Notes under the pieces: model-generated | What the model was told of the DNA's origin: nothing | The model's input: only the letters and a program-made list of their open reading frames with translations | Databases searched by the model: none | In this document: in pieces, positions 1 through 11,147 of the stretch | How the letters are laid out: every line of letters begins with the position of its first letter | Numbering within the stretch: the stretch's first letter is position 1 | Source of the DNA: Hysterium pulicare CBS 123377 | Taxonomy: Eukaryota; Ascomycota; Dothideomycetes; Hysteriales; Hysteriaceae | NCBI GenBank assembly: GCA_000467715.1 | Contig: AJFK01000930.1 | Span: forward strand, 1 to 64,000 | Length of the DNA stretch: 64,000 nucleotides | Reading direction: 5' to 3' | Translations under genes and position numbers: made by a program

Positions 1-138
1 ATGGTGATGTTCATTTATGATTGGTATTAATAAGCTCTCTCAGTTTCACAGGAGCATTGGGACCCTCCCCCAGCTTCATATGATTCTTGAGAAGCCTGTC
101 TGCGGACATCGGACACAATGCGCGTTGGGGGAATATTT

Positions 139-197
139 CACGTGGATCCGTCGTCGGCCGATTTCGTTTCTTCTCTTTCCAAGAGATCTATATAAAG
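139..197 (+). promoter_or_regulatory. Core promoter, CACGTG + TATATAAAG (unit 1)
   Basis: CACGTG lies at 139-144 and CTATATAAAG at 188-197, so the two starts are 50 bp apart. A pyrimidine-rich, A-rich leader follows, as in fungal 5' UTRs. No long ORF follows. Confidence 0.45.
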
Positions 198-595
198 TCT
201 CGAATCTTATCGATCCCCAAAACTTTGCTTCTTCCATTCATACCCTGCCAATTCGCAAAAACTCAAGGCCCTCAACAACACGAAAAAAATTAGACTATGC
301 ATGGTGTGGCGGACTTGAGATTTTTCAGCGAACAGTGGCTTTGCAACCATGAGAGCTTGGTTGGGAGGAAGGGAATCAAGCAGGGGAAACAGTGTGGGTC
401 TGATATGTAGCTGCGGTAATGATGATGATCATCAGAAAGCTATAATAAGAGTAAGCGTCAGTGATTCAAGCTTCGAATGATGTGGTCTCAAGCTTTAATC
501 TTGCTCCGCAACTCTCAATAGTTCTGTTTCTAGGCTCTTCGCATTTCCCATTCCGACCCTAACTACGTATCAATATTAGTCACGCAAAGACTCCT

Positions 596-655
596 CACGT
601 GTCTCCCGTCGACCGACATTCCACAGCCTCACCTCCCCCAGATGTGTATATAAAG
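596..655 (+). promoter_or_regulatory. Core promoter, CACGTG + TATATAAAG (unit 2)
   Basis: CACGTG is at 596-601 and TATATAAAG at 647-655, 51 bp apart. The leader contains ACTGCAAGC (703-711) and reaches an ATG at 744 that opens a frame of only about 26 codons. Confidence 0.45.
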
Positions 656-1311
656 CATAAGACACCCCACAAGGTCTCAACACTCCTCACACATTTCACT
701 GAACTGCAAGCGTGCCAGTGCTAAACCCTGAACATCGCAGGCCATGATGCCTCTGTGGAGCGGTCTGGAAGCACCATTGTATTCAGGATACCAGCTGGAA
801 GAAATCTGGGCTTGCTTGGATTGATATTACACTTTCATACCTACGATGTATGTGGTGCGATACGACTGAGCGATGAAGACCCATGAGAAGCTACACTACG
901 ACGTTGTGGCTCTATTTGTCAGGTTCCTTGATGATGAACAGCAAAAGCGCTCAATAATGTCCGCCTCCATTAACTCTTGCTGCTCATCACTAAGCTCATA
1001 GAGTCACCGCACGACTCCAGGCCTTCACTTTCCCCGCACAAACTGGCGTAGGCAGATACAGTAGCATGGAGCCCATGATTCAAACCAAGCCCAATATCCG
1101 CAAAAGGACATTCCGTTCATCAAGCATGCTATTATCGCTCCTCCCATCCAGCAAGATCCCCACGCAAACAGCGGTCATATAAAAGTCAAATGCAGTGACT
1201 TTTTGCTCCTCTTCGTCGCGAAGAGGTCGATTCTATGAATCCGCTCTTTCAAGCTTTCCAGGGCTAGAAACTTGAGTGTAAAGAAGAGGTTGAGGATAGA
1301 ACCGAAGGAGA

Positions 1312-1367
1312 CCTTTATATAGAAAAATCGTGGATGGCTTATTCACCACGAAAAGCATTCTCACGTG
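1312..1367 (-). promoter_or_regulatory. Core promoter, CACGTG + TATATAAAG (unit 3)
   Basis: Read on the minus strand, CACGTG (1362-1367) is followed 46 bp later by CTATATAAAGG (1322-1312) and a leader beginning with a CTCCTTCG-type pyrimidine stretch, shared with unit 4. No long ORF follows. Confidence 0.4.
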
Positions 1368-2066
1368 TTTCTCATGTGAATGGGCTTTTTTCGTGGAGAT
1401 ACATATTTCACTATACGATCTTTCATTCCACTTCAACATCTCTGATTCTTGGGCAGAGTTGCATGGTCACCAAAACCCGGTTATAGTGAAGCCATATGCG
1501 AGAGTACCTGAGATATCTGTCTTTGAACAATTGGAAATGTGTCGAGTTGAACGAACGGGTTGGGCGTGGGCGATGGATGATAACGGCGGAATTCATGGTC
1601 CGAAGCCGATGACGATGATGATACTCATCTCTCATATAAGTTGATGAAATTTATTGAGCGTCCCGGACCGATGCACCTTCGCATAACGACAACATAGGCT
1701 ACAGTTCCCTTTCCTTCTCCCCACCGCCCACGTCGGCCGCCAGTTGAGATGTTCAACATCTCTCAACCAAACTCCAACCCCATACATTTCGTCTTTTTCA
1801 AATCTTGACTCTCAACAAGACGAATATTTCGAGGGCGTAAAAGCGAGTACGGCACACGTATACCATGGACGAGAGTCTGATGATGGCGTTTGCACAACCA
1901 ACGAAGCATAAGTGTATAGGACCGCCGCTTCATGGACCCCGAGACATGTCGCCATAGAATGTCATTGCTTGCAGTTTTGATCAGGGGCTCAAAAGCTGAT
2001 GCGCAGAGAAATCCAGGCCCAGAAGGTGAGAATTGAAGACGGAAGACTCGAGAGGAACGAAGGAGG

Positions 2067-2111
2067 GTTTATATATTCATGTAGCTTGATGGTTTCCACC
2101 ATGATCACGTG
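2067..2111 (-). promoter_or_regulatory. Core promoter, CACGTG + TATATAAAC (unit 4)
   Basis: On the minus strand, CACGTG (2106-2111) precedes TATATAAAC (about 2075-2067). The leader carries the CTCCTTCG stretch and, about 100 bp after the TATA box, ACTGCAAGC (1976-1968) just before an ATG with an 11-codon frame. The same palindromic CACGTG may also serve the divergent unit 5. Confidence 0.4.
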
Positions 2112-2213
2112 GGTCTGAATCCAGTCATGTTCACCGACTGTTCTACTCTTCGTTCTTCTTCGAATGCTTACTTAACGCTTCGTTTGGATTCATACTTCTT
2201 CTGATATAAATAC
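2106..2213 (+). promoter_or_regulatory. Core promoter, CACGTG + TATAAATA (unit 5)
   Basis: The CACGTG at 2106-2111 is followed on the plus strand by GATATAAATAC at 2203-2213. The leader contains ATTGCAAGC (2251-2259), close to the 9-mer of units 2 and 4, and an ATGATG start near 2294 with a frame of about 35 codons. Confidence 0.35.
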
Positions 2214-2679
2214 TGCTTCCAGGCCCTCCTGTCACGCTCACATTCTCCAGATTGCAAGCCGTGGGAACCTAGAACCACAGTTACCGGCCGGTCATGATGG
2301 CTCTGTGCTTTGCGTTGAAATCAAGGTATTTGCCATCAGCAACTCCAATACGATTTGCGAATGTTTGCGGTGGTGCTGGGAGGAGTGAGTTGGGAGGATG
2401 AATTTGCGGGTGGGGTGTGTCCCTTGCGGTTGAAGGACAATCATCATGTACTGGTGATGATGCCGACCGTTGTTTGATTGGTTAATGATATATGTTTTTT
2501 GGCTAAAACGTTGTGTGAAGATGATGCCGATTGGTATTTGAGTAGGTATTCGGAGATTGGACACTTGGAGGAAGGATTGGAAAGAAGTAAAGTGATACCA
2601 TATTTACATGTGCTTAAACATAAAGGTCAACGCTTTATCAACTTTTGATATCCAATTCTATTCAATCTCTGGCCAAGCC

Positions 2680-4086
2680 TTACTGTTGTAGGTCGTTAGG
2701 GCTGACTCTCTGCACAATGATACCGGTCGCCGCTCCACCACCATTGCAGATAGCAGCGGCACCATACTGCCCAACCTCAAGTTGATGCAGCAGAGTAACC
2801 AAGATCCTGCTACCGGAGCTGCCCAGTGCATGGCCAAGCGCAATGGCGCCACCACGTGGGTTCACGTTGTCGGTGCCAAGGCCCAGAATTTTAGCGTTTG
2901 CTTTGATGACGGCAGCGAAGGCCTCGTTAAATTCCCAGACGGCGATGTCGGATTTCTGGAGGCCGGATTGAGCGAGAAGCTTTTCAACGCAGGATGCGGG
3001 TGCGATGGGGAAGTCGATGGGATCTTTAAATGTTAGCGTTTAGTCGCTAAGTGAAGGTCAGATTGTACCCACCAACAGCGGAATCAGCATAGGTGATGAT
3101 GCGTGCTAATACCCGGCTATCGCCACCATATTGTTGTGCGATATCCTTGCTTCCAAGCACGAGAGCGGAAGCCCCGTCGCTGAAAGAGGAGCTGTTCGCC
3201 GCTGTCACAGTCCCACTCGCATCCTTGACGAACGCAGGCCTGAGCGTTGGGACTTTCTCAAGCTTCAGCTTGTTGTAGCCCTCATCTTCTGAGACAACGG
3301 TCTCCCCTTTCTTTCCCTTCACAGTCACCGGACACACCTCATCCTTAAACTTCCCCGACTTCCAAGCTTCCTGCGCCCGCTTATATGTCAAGATAGCAAA
3401 GTCATCCTGCTCCTCTCTCGAAATCTCATATTTCTTCGCAGTATTTTCCGCGCAATTGCCCATGTGAATTTGATTGTAGACGTCCCAAAGCCCATCCCCA
3501 ATTAAACCATCCTCCAATTTCTGGTGGCCGAAGGGCGGCTGCTGACTCGCTCTGTTCAAATAATATGGCGTCCGCGTCATATTCTCAAAGCCCCCCGCTA
3601 CTTGCGATTCCGCGAGGCCAAGTTGTATCGTGCTAGCGGCAATAGTCACGGCCTTCAGACCCGATGCGCAGACTTTGTTCACGGTCGTCGCTTCGACTGG
3701 TGTAGGTAGTCCGGCGAATATGGAGGCTTGTCGGGCGGGTGCCTGGCCCACACCTGCTGAGAGCACGTTGCCCATGTATACGGAATCTATTTTTGATACT
3801 GGGACTTTGGATTTCTCGAGGGCGGATTTGATGGCTGTGGCGCCGAGTTGAGGTGCGGGAACAGTGGTAAAGGCGCCATTGAACTTTACTTGTGAGCTTT
3901 TTGAAATGAGAATGAAACTTGAGTTTTACTTACGACTCCCGTAGGCGTCCTTGAAGCGCTTATGATGTAAGCATCCCGTATCTCTTTCTGCGTTGGTCTT
4001 GATGTGCTGAATTGACGTTGTACTGCGGCGAGCCTTTGCTGTGCTCGGGGGAGAGTACGCGAGGCACGGATGGCTGAGGTAGCCAT
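2680..4086 (-). CDS. Acetyl-CoA acetyltransferase (thiolase II), mitochondrial type
   Basis: Condenses two acetyl-CoA to acetoacetyl-CoA, or the reverse. Three exons are predicted: 4086-3934, 3883-3073 and 3023-2680, with introns of 50 and 49 bp; 435 aa. The first 31 residues are basic and end in RQFSTSRP, which looks like a mitochondrial presequence. The acylated cysteine is Cys123 in NKVCASGLK. Near the C-terminus are [14 protein letters not shown] (catalytic His) and CNGGGAA (second Cys). The splice at 3073/3023 restores [11 protein letters not shown], a family signature. Fungi often keep this form beside a cytosolic ERG10 used for sterols. A CCGAGG box sits about 146 bp upstream. The thiolase assignment is secure; the location is inferred from the N-terminus only. 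Confidence 0.93.
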
Positions 4087-5219
4087 ATTTTGTTGGGAGT
4101 CCAGGATATGTTCGGAGTAGTGTCGAATACTATGGGAGATTCTGAAGAGTGAGCTTCACATGTTGGAGAAGTTTTAGAATGGTAGATGGATGAGAGCGGT
4201 TGACGTCGGAATGTGGAGAATCCCAGCAAAGCCGAGGTCCGCCAGTTTCGGACGATTTCCATCCCCTATTTCTTATTCATCTGAATGTAGGACTTGATTC
4301 TTTACTCTACGCAGGAAGCGCCACATCCCCCATCATGCGTTTGAGCATGTTCGCAGGATCCTGCTCAACTATTCTATTTGATGTCCTATGTATATCATCT
4401 CCTTCTCCTTTTCTTTACCCATCCTTGCCAGATGATAAATCGAAATTTGCTTTTACCCTCGAATCTTCTCTGGAGCTCAAGATCGGAAGATTGCGTGTGA
4501 ATTTGCAGTGGTAATAAAAAGACACGTGAATACTAATTGTCCAAGCATCGCAGATACAGACACATAGGAGACCTTTGGCTACAGATCGGCTCAGAGATGC
4601 AAAGTGGCTTGAAGAGATTTCCCAGAGCAGAGAGCAATATACAGGAAAACGACTTCGTGTTGTGGTGGAGCTGGGTCTTTAAAGAGCGAGAAGAGCGGGA
4701 GACAGAACTCTCATGCTATGGAACACTACACCTGCACCACTTTTCTATGCAATTACGATTCAAATGAAGTGAAGGAACATTGATCCCATCTCGAACTCTT
4801 CTCTGCTCTATTCGTCGTACTACCTCAAAACACGTCCTAACATCGGTCGCCTGGGGATTACTTCTGATGGTCGGCAGGCGTGCCTTCCTACGTATCTCAA
4901 GCACCTTCCAAGCCTGCATTGAAGAAGCTCCAGAACGCGTCTCTCTTTCCGAAGTAGCATGCGTGACTGCCGCAAGATGTGGTTGAAGCCACTTTCCCAT
5001 TGAATCTTCCCAAACAATGACGGACACTTATAATCTCTGCCTCGCTCACTCCTCCATCTCTTCTTCACTCCACTCATCCATCATCAATCCGTCCATCCAC
5101 TATCCAAGTATCGATACATCCCTCCTGAATTCATCAAGTCATCAGTCGACTGTCACCCGCTCTAAACACTCGCCGACCGTTCAACAACACAACTTCCCAA
5201 ACTCACCAACTCATCCAAG
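4087..5219. other. Intergenic, divergent promoters
   Basis: Shared upstream region of the minus-strand thiolase and the plus-strand first BYS1 gene. Besides the CCGAGG box there is a TGACGTCG (CRE-like) at about 4201. The last 200 bp are rich in TCC/CAC, typical of a 5' UTR. No gene is seen. Confidence 0.5.
4232..4237 (+). promoter_or_regulatory. CCGAGG (FarA/FarB-type) box upstream of thiolase
   Basis: CCGAGG, the reverse of CCTCGG, lies 146 bp upstream of the acetyl-CoA acetyltransferase start. CCTCGG is the core bound by the fatty-acid response regulators FarA/FarB in Aspergillus. A 6-mer can occur by chance, so this is suggestive only. Confidence 0.35.
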
Positions 5220-5846
5220 ATGCTCGGCCAACTCGCCACTCTCGGTGTTATCGCTCTCTTCACTCCACTCGCCGTTGCAGATGCTGTCGTCACCAACCAA
5301 TGCTCTTACCCTGTCTACCTCTGGTCAGTCCCCGGTGACATGAAACAAACAATCATCGACTCGGGTGACTCCTACACCGAAGCCTACCAGCGCGGCGTGC
5401 CGAACCCCGGTATTGCTCTCAAAATTTCCTCAAAATCCAACGGTATCTACTCCGGCGGTGACGAGCTCATCTTTGCTTACACTATCGACCCGAAAGATGA
5501 CTCCAAGGTGTGGCTCAATGTCGATGGCTTCCGTGGTAACCCTTTCGACGGCTACTACACGCTCAATGGCTGCTTTGGTGCTCTTGAGGGCGATGAAAAC
5601 TCAACTAAGGAATGCTCCATCGACGAGGACGCGGAGTTGATCCTTTGTGGATCTGAGTCATTCGAATCACGTTCATTCGGCTTGCACTCGAACGTGAGCG
5701 TGCCAAACAGGGAGTTGGATGACGAAAGCGAATTCGAGGAATGGCTCAGCGAGCTGCGTAATCTCGAATCGAAGGATGACGACAACAGCAAAGACGAAGG
5801 CAGGGTGGGGGGTGATTCCAGCAGCGCCGGCAAGCAGCATAACTAA
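5220..5846 (+). CDS. BYS1-domain secreted protein, copy 1, with acidic tail
   Basis: A 208-aa, intronless secreted protein of the BYS1 (Blastomyces yeast-phase-specific) family, whose biochemical role is unknown. A signal peptide covers about residues 1-21 (MLGQLATLGVIALF...). The BYS1 domain follows: VTNQCSYPVYLWSV, SYTEAYQ, GIALKIS and a four-cysteine pattern (NQC, NGC, KEC, ILC). Copies 2 and 3 stop at the last cysteine, but this copy runs on for about 65 residues. That tail is highly acidic (DDESEFEEW, ESKDDDNSKDEG) and looks disordered. One NST and one NVS sequon could be glycosylated. It starts a cluster of three family members within 6.5 kb, all on the same strand. Confidence 0.85.
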   Translation: MLGQLATLGVIALFTPLAVADAVVTNQCSYPVYLWSVPGDMKQTIIDSGDSYTEAYQRGVPNPGIALKISSKSNGIYSGGDELIFAYTIDPKDDSKVWLNVDGFRGNPFDGYYTLNGCFGALEGDENSTKECSIDEDAELILCGSESFESRSFGLHSNVSVPNRELDDESEFEEWLSELRNLESKDDDNSKDEGRVGGDSSSAGKQHN

Positions 5847-6723
5847 AAGGCTCTCAATCACGTCTGGATGCTACACGAAGTGTGCAGTGAGGACGGTTCC
5901 AGAACCAGCGGTTGGTTGGACACGATGGCGAGAACTGTTGAGGGCGGACTGAGAGGTCAGGAGGGTTGTTATTGGTATCACTCGGTGTTCTCTCTGCTTG
6001 TGTTTCGAGCGATTGTCGAGTTTGTTGTTCCTGAGCTGAGTTCTATTCCTAATTGCACGTCGGTACTACGAATACATTAATATTTCTTTGTGAAATTGTG
6101 TTCTTCTCCTCAATCCATCTGCATGCTCCACGTCATTACTCTTCTTAAGTGTTCAGACGGTAACCCTTCAATGTACACGTGCGACATGTCAAGAAGGCAA
6201 AGCCTCCTCGGCACCACGATTCCCGCTTCACGAGGTATCACTACAACACAATCTCAAGTGTACTCCTATCACGCATCACCATCGGTAAATACGAAGCGGA
6301 TACTCACAATTGCCTCATGTTGCACACAGAACGTGACAGCTGTCTTCTGACATTCTCGTGCAGGACCGGTAGCACAGAGTACATCAACGTGTCGCCGCAA
6401 ACAATCCACGAGGGAAACGGTCCTCTTCACATCTTGATGAAGTCGTTCAAGCGGATATCTCCGCCTTAGACTAATGGCCCAGCGGATAAGGTGAAAGTTG
6501 AAGAGCAATCAACGTTAACAGGCTTGAATGGTCTTGAAAGGATGTGGAGTGAGGCAGACGGAAAAGCGCATTAGGCTGAGGAACTGAACTGTTCAGCAAC
6601 TATCACCAGTTATTTTTTGCTGGAGACTTTGTGTATAAATTCAATCTCCCATCTTCCAGCCCTTCTCCAAATTCATCCTTTCAATTGCTTTTTGCAGAAG
6701 AACTCACTGCACTCAAGATCATC
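5847..6723. other. Intergenic between BYS1 copies 1 and 2
   Basis: No gene is supported. The right end holds the TATA box and leader of BYS1 copy 2. A tRNA-like D-arm string near 6473-6495 was considered and rejected. Confidence 0.45.
6634..6640 (+). promoter_or_regulatory. TATA box of BYS1 copy 2
   Basis: TATAAAT lies 84 bp upstream of the chosen ATG at 6724 and precedes a pyrimidine-rich leader. This placement supports starting the CDS at 6724 and not at the in-frame GTG at 6631, which lies before the TATA box. Confidence 0.55.
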
Positions 6724-7179
6724 ATGCTCTTCTCATTCCTCACCCTTCTATCAATTGCCATTACCCTCGTGCATGGAGCGCCAGGTACCATGTCCATAGT
6801 CAACCATTGTCCCTTTGTTGAAGTCTGGTCTATGGGCACTAGCATCAGTCCCGGAACGCAACTTCAGGCCGGGCAAGTATATTCCGAGCCATACCGCCAT
6901 GACCCTAAAACCGGCGGCATCTCAATAGCTATCTCGACGGTCCCTGACGGCATATTCACCGGAGCTGCGCAGCTAGACTTGCAGTATACAGCGGACACCG
7001 ACGCAGGCTTGGTTTGGTATGCTCTCAACACTGTCAATGGCTCGCCATTCGAAGGTCAGCGGGTGGTTCTCTCGGGAAATGGGTGTCATAGCATTAATTG
7101 GCCGAATGGGAGCAAGCCACCGAATGGGGGAACGTTGGCTTGCGATATATCGGAGAGTCTATACCTGACGTTATGCTAA
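6724..7179 (+). CDS. BYS1-domain secreted protein, copy 2
   Basis: A 151-aa, intronless secreted protein. Signal peptide: about residues 1-19 (MLFSFLTLLSIAITLVHGA). The mature part has the BYS1 signature IVNHCPFVEVWSM, the VYSEPYR motif, KTGGISIAIS, and four cysteines (NHC, GNGC, ALAC-type, LTLC), ending exactly at the last cysteine as the family usually does. It shares its layout with the copies at 5220 and 11148. The family is upregulated in yeast or host phases of some dimorphic fungi, but no activity is known. The start is the first ATG after the TATA box and gives a clean signal peptide. Confidence 0.85.
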   Translation: MLFSFLTLLSIAITLVHGAPGTMSIVNHCPFVEVWSMGTSISPGTQLQAGQVYSEPYRHDPKTGGISIAISTVPDGIFTGAAQLDLQYTADTDAGLVWYALNTVNGSPFEGQRVVLSGNGCHSINWPNGSKPPNGGTLACDISESLYLTLC

Positions 7180-8173
7180 TTGAAATAGATGTGGTTGGTA
7201 AGTCAATAATTTCTGTCCCGTCTTCCAAAACCTCCTTCCTGCGCTGACGGAATAACGAAGATATACTCCAGGGGGACGTTACGATCGTTTCTGTGTGAGT
7301 ATCGGGGGTTCTGGCTTGCGGTTTCGTGGACACCGCGATATCTGGATACTCTGTTTCGGTGTGCGTCGGCATCAGCTCTTTCGAGATGAAGATCTTGGCA
7401 GATTTTCCAGATCAGAATTTTTTCGTAGACGTTCCTTTTTGTGATTGGGTAATGGGGTTGCGGCCATTCACTCCTTGGCGACGTACTGAAGCCCTCTTTT
7501 AATGATACCTCCGACCATTCTCTGTTGCCGTCATGGTTGATGTTCTTGTTCTGGATCGGTTTGAGATGAAAGCTCACTCGTTAGTTTATCATAGTGATGG
7601 AGACCCGTTGCGATGCTAGGTTCAGTTGACATTAAACTCTACCATAAAGTAAAATGTGCGGATCAGAGAGCCTTCGTTCGCAAGCAATTTCGATCGATGA
7701 TGCGAAATGAATAAACTCCATCTGAGCAAGGACTGAAACGAAGGACGACGCATGCGCAGTTCGATGTTTTGAGAGAGAACCCAGGACCCCGGCAGAGATA
7801 TGCACGTGCAACTGTGTTCGGCATCGGCGCATGTTTTCCCGCTCCTATGCCCGCTAACCTGATTCGTGCTAGTTGGAGCTTTTGGCGGTCATGCTTGCGG
7901 AGAGTTTAGTGAATCGCAGTTGGACTGACACCTGAATTCCTACCACCTCTTTAGCAATCAGGACCAAATTTCTCCCACATGTTGTTCTTGCTTTAGCAAA
8001 CTCACTCTCGAGAGCAGGACGCTCTCAAACCTTCAGATCCAATTCTAACGACCTTTCTCGCCCTTCTCTTCTTCCCTTCTACCCTTAAAGGCCGCGCACA
8101 GTCGTGAGCCTTCTCTTCTTGCAGCTGCAGTCATAGCAGTAACAGAAACCTTTATCGACGTGGAACCACCAAT
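7180..8173. other. Intergenic, BYS1 copy 2 to Sds3-like gene
   Basis: About 1 kb with no supported gene. Minus-strand open frames (for example 7203-7577) lack start context, signal or domain. The last 150 bp are pyrimidine-rich and look like the leader of the next gene. Confidence 0.45.
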
Positions 8174-9884
8174 ATGGCGCGAAACCGAAGCCCATCCCCA
8201 GCGGACAACTTCCCGCTGGGCCATTCTGCAACCTCCCCGCAACCGCTGGTATCGAAGCGCGATAAACGAAGAAACATGCTAGCAGACAAGCTTCAGGATA
8301 TGATGGCATCTTTTTCGGACAACCGAGACAGTCACTACAGAGCTCAAGTAGCTGCGATACAAGCTGACATGAATTTGATCATGAAGGCTGATCCGTATGC
8401 TAACAAACCTTTGGACGACAGCGGAGAGGAAGCCGCAGAGCTCATCAACCAAATAATGGGCACCAGTGTTCCTGCAGCACCTAGCGCTGGGACCGATTAT
8501 GTCGCGCAAGTTGGGAGTTTCTATGCGCGCTTTGTAGAAGCCATCAATGATGCTCTTGAGGAGAGGGATTATAATTTGACTATGCTATGGGTGAGTTACT
8601 AGCAGTCCTCTGACGCATTGAACCATGACTGATCATGATTCTTTCATACAGAACAAGAACCAGAGTACTCGGGCCGAGATTGAAAACACACATGAATACA
8701 AAATCCGAATTGCGGAGGAAGAACACAGGCTACTTGCTGGGACGATTCGCGAACGACTCACGCAGAGTATTTCGTCTAGGCGCACGAGATTACTGCGCGA
8801 AAAAGAACAATTGGACCTTTCTGATAGCAATGCGATGTTACTACACCCTAATCAATTCAGCATTACCAACCCTTCCAGCCCTGGTGGTGCGCAGAGCAAC
8901 CGCAGGACACGGCACGCAAAACACAAAGCTGGAGAAGCTGAAGATATTACCGGGGCCGAAAACAAGAGGAAAAGGAAGCTGTTCGAAGAGATTGATGAGT
9001 CTCCGGGCCCCTCTGGTAGGAACCTTGAGCTTGGAGTAGGCTCACCATTCAGAGAAGCCAAGGCGAAAACAATCCACACACAATTCGAGGCTCCAGCCTA
9101 TTCAATTGATCGACTCTTCACAGAGAAAGAGCTCACAATGGCTATGAACAACGCCACAATCGCCGCAGCCCACTTCTTTACGAAAATGAAGAACGGCGAC
9201 AGCACCAATCCAGACGCCCCCACAAATGGTACCAATGGTGTAAACCATGATCACTCCGACAACGAAGCTGGAGGCCCGTCAAATGACCTTGACCATGATT
9301 CCGATTCCCCACCAGCAATGGCTCTCGAAATGACCCGCCAAGTGTCTTCGAATCCCCACGCAACTCGCGGCGCAACGCGCTCGGCCCTCGGCGATCTCGC
9401 AGCACTTGCAACAGCGCGCACCCTACCTTTTGCGAACAATGTCCCCTTCATTCTCCCGGCGAACATTGGTTCGAAGCCCAATGCTCCGGCCCCACCGCCC
9501 GCTCCTCTCTCCGCCGCAGACGCAGACCAAGATTTGCTGCTCATGATGCGCGGTGCACCGCCTGACGACCCTCTGAACGATCGATTACTACAAGAAGCAG
9601 TAGCTCCGAGGAGGACCAGAGAATTCCAATATCAACCTCCTGGAATGCCGGCTCCTTTGCCTGAAATTACATCTCATGTGAGAGCTTTGGCGCCGCACTT
9701 GGATGTTGCAAATATGATGGGTGGAGTGCCAATGAGTGCACAGAGCTCCATGGGCGGGTACAGTGAACATGGTGGAAACACACCCTTAGGAAGATTTGGA
9801 GAGACTGCCAGTGTCCTAGGTGGTGTTAGGATGAGGCGAGAAGCTAGTGGGAGTGGTAGGAGAGGTGGTAGAAGGGCGCTGTAG
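8174..9884 (+). CDS. Sds3/Dep1/BRMS1-like subunit of the Sin3-Rpd3 deacetylase complex
   Basis: Two exons, 8174-8590 and 8652-9884, with a 61-bp intron (GTGAGT...ACAG); 549 aa. The N-terminal half matches the Sds3-like pattern: KRDKRRNMLADKLQDMM, then a charged helical stretch with RDSHYRAQVAAIQADMNLI, and across the intron RAEIENTHEYKIRIAEEEHRLL and RTRLLREKEQLDLSD, ending in LLHPNQFSITNPSSPGG. These helices would bind Sin3 and hold the histone deacetylase complex. The C-terminal half is low complexity (Asn/Asp/Pro/Ala) and ends in an Arg/Gly-rich stretch (GSGRRGGRRAL) that may bind nucleic acid. It sits between BYS1 copies without obvious functional link. Family recognition is from memory of the pattern, so moderately sure. 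Confidence 0.75.
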
Positions 9885-11147
9885 TTGATTCAGTACTAGC
9901 TTCTGTATACTTATGTACGGCTGCGATTTTAAAGCGGCTTATGTGGTGTTGATACGGGCGTGTGGTTGGGCATGATATCCCGCTCCGATATGGCGTTGCA
10001 TTGATGGCATGGCGGTATGGTGTTGTGGTGTTTGTACGGCATTTTGATTTGCAGGAGCTATTCGAGATACAGATGTCCTCTTCCACATAGGCATGCTGCT
10101 CATTTGGTGTAATTGATCTCTGAACATATTAGGATAGCTTTGATCTTTCTGATCTTGACGATCGGGTTGGTTCAAGAAGACTAATGCTCGTCTATTAGAT
10201 GGACTTGAATCCGAATTCTAACTTTCACTGCTCTACTTCTCGCCGGGAAAGCTTCCTGAGAATAATAGACATTTGACTTTGCTGATATTCCTGGTATATA
10301 ATTCATCTAATTGAGATTCACGTGACCGCCCCCTCATTTTCATTTTCTCCAATAAACGGGCATAACCTCCCCAGTCAACTTCACACACTCTTCCAATCTG
10401 GAAGAATGATCAACAGCGAGCGTGCGATGTAACGCATTTCCTGGTTACGAACCTCGGAGAATACTACATTGCGCTTTCTATCCCACCCAATTTGGTCCTT
10501 TCAATGTCGAAGAAGCTTTTCACCCCAGCAATCATACTTTCGAGACAATTTACACAGACGCCGGTCCTCACACAATCACAAGGAAGTGACAGGTCACATA
10601 CACAACTAGCGTCTCAAATCATGGATTACGAACGCTCGTGATCGCTATTTCCATGCACAGTTTCCTCGTATCCACAAGCTCTACACCTTCAATACTCCTA
10701 TCGGCATTTTATTGGTCATCGTGGTTGCTGATGCTTCTTTCGCGGGTACTACAATTGCCCGCAGGACCTCTGGTGCTACGACATTCGCCTTGTACAATGG
10801 GTAAATTAGATTACTTGACCCAAGACTGCCTTACCTTGCGCTTCTCTCTCAACTACTCATTATCGTTTAGTTAACGACAGACCAATCTCCTTACTTGAGA
10901 CAGGAGTGTGGTACCCAAGGATCATAAGGAAGATCATGGAAATAAATTCCCTATACAGTAAACCCTTGCTCATAAGTATATTCCTCTTTTCATGTATAAA
11001 GGCTGATGAAAGCTACCTGGAATCTTCCTACTCGCATCCCCATCTGCAAATCTACTGTCGCTTCAAGCTCAGAGTCATTCGCTTTTCAAAACAACTATTC
11101 ACTCGCTTCAACTCTCGTTCAAATCAAACCGCAATATCAACCGCAAG
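9885..11147. other. Intergenic upstream of BYS1 copy 3
   Basis: About 1.26 kb without a supported gene. It holds TCACGTGACC at 10318-10327 and a TATAAAG at 10995-11001, 147 bp before the ATG of BYS1 copy 3. Confidence 0.45.

Larger units (their letters stand above)
1..2679. other. Gene-poor left end
   Basis: No convincing protein gene was found on either strand. Open frames here are under about 115 codons and lack recognisable domains or signal peptides. What stands out is a set of core promoters (CACGTG followed by TATATAAA), listed separately. Their pyrimidine-rich leaders lead into frames of only 10-40 codons. The stretch could carry non-coding transcripts, very small peptides or decayed genes. 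Confidence 0.5.

Noticed and set aside
6473-6540. tRNA-like D-arm string (AATGGCCCAGCGGATAAGG)
   Set aside because: No matching acceptor stem, anticodon arm or T-loop GGTTCRANNCC follows.
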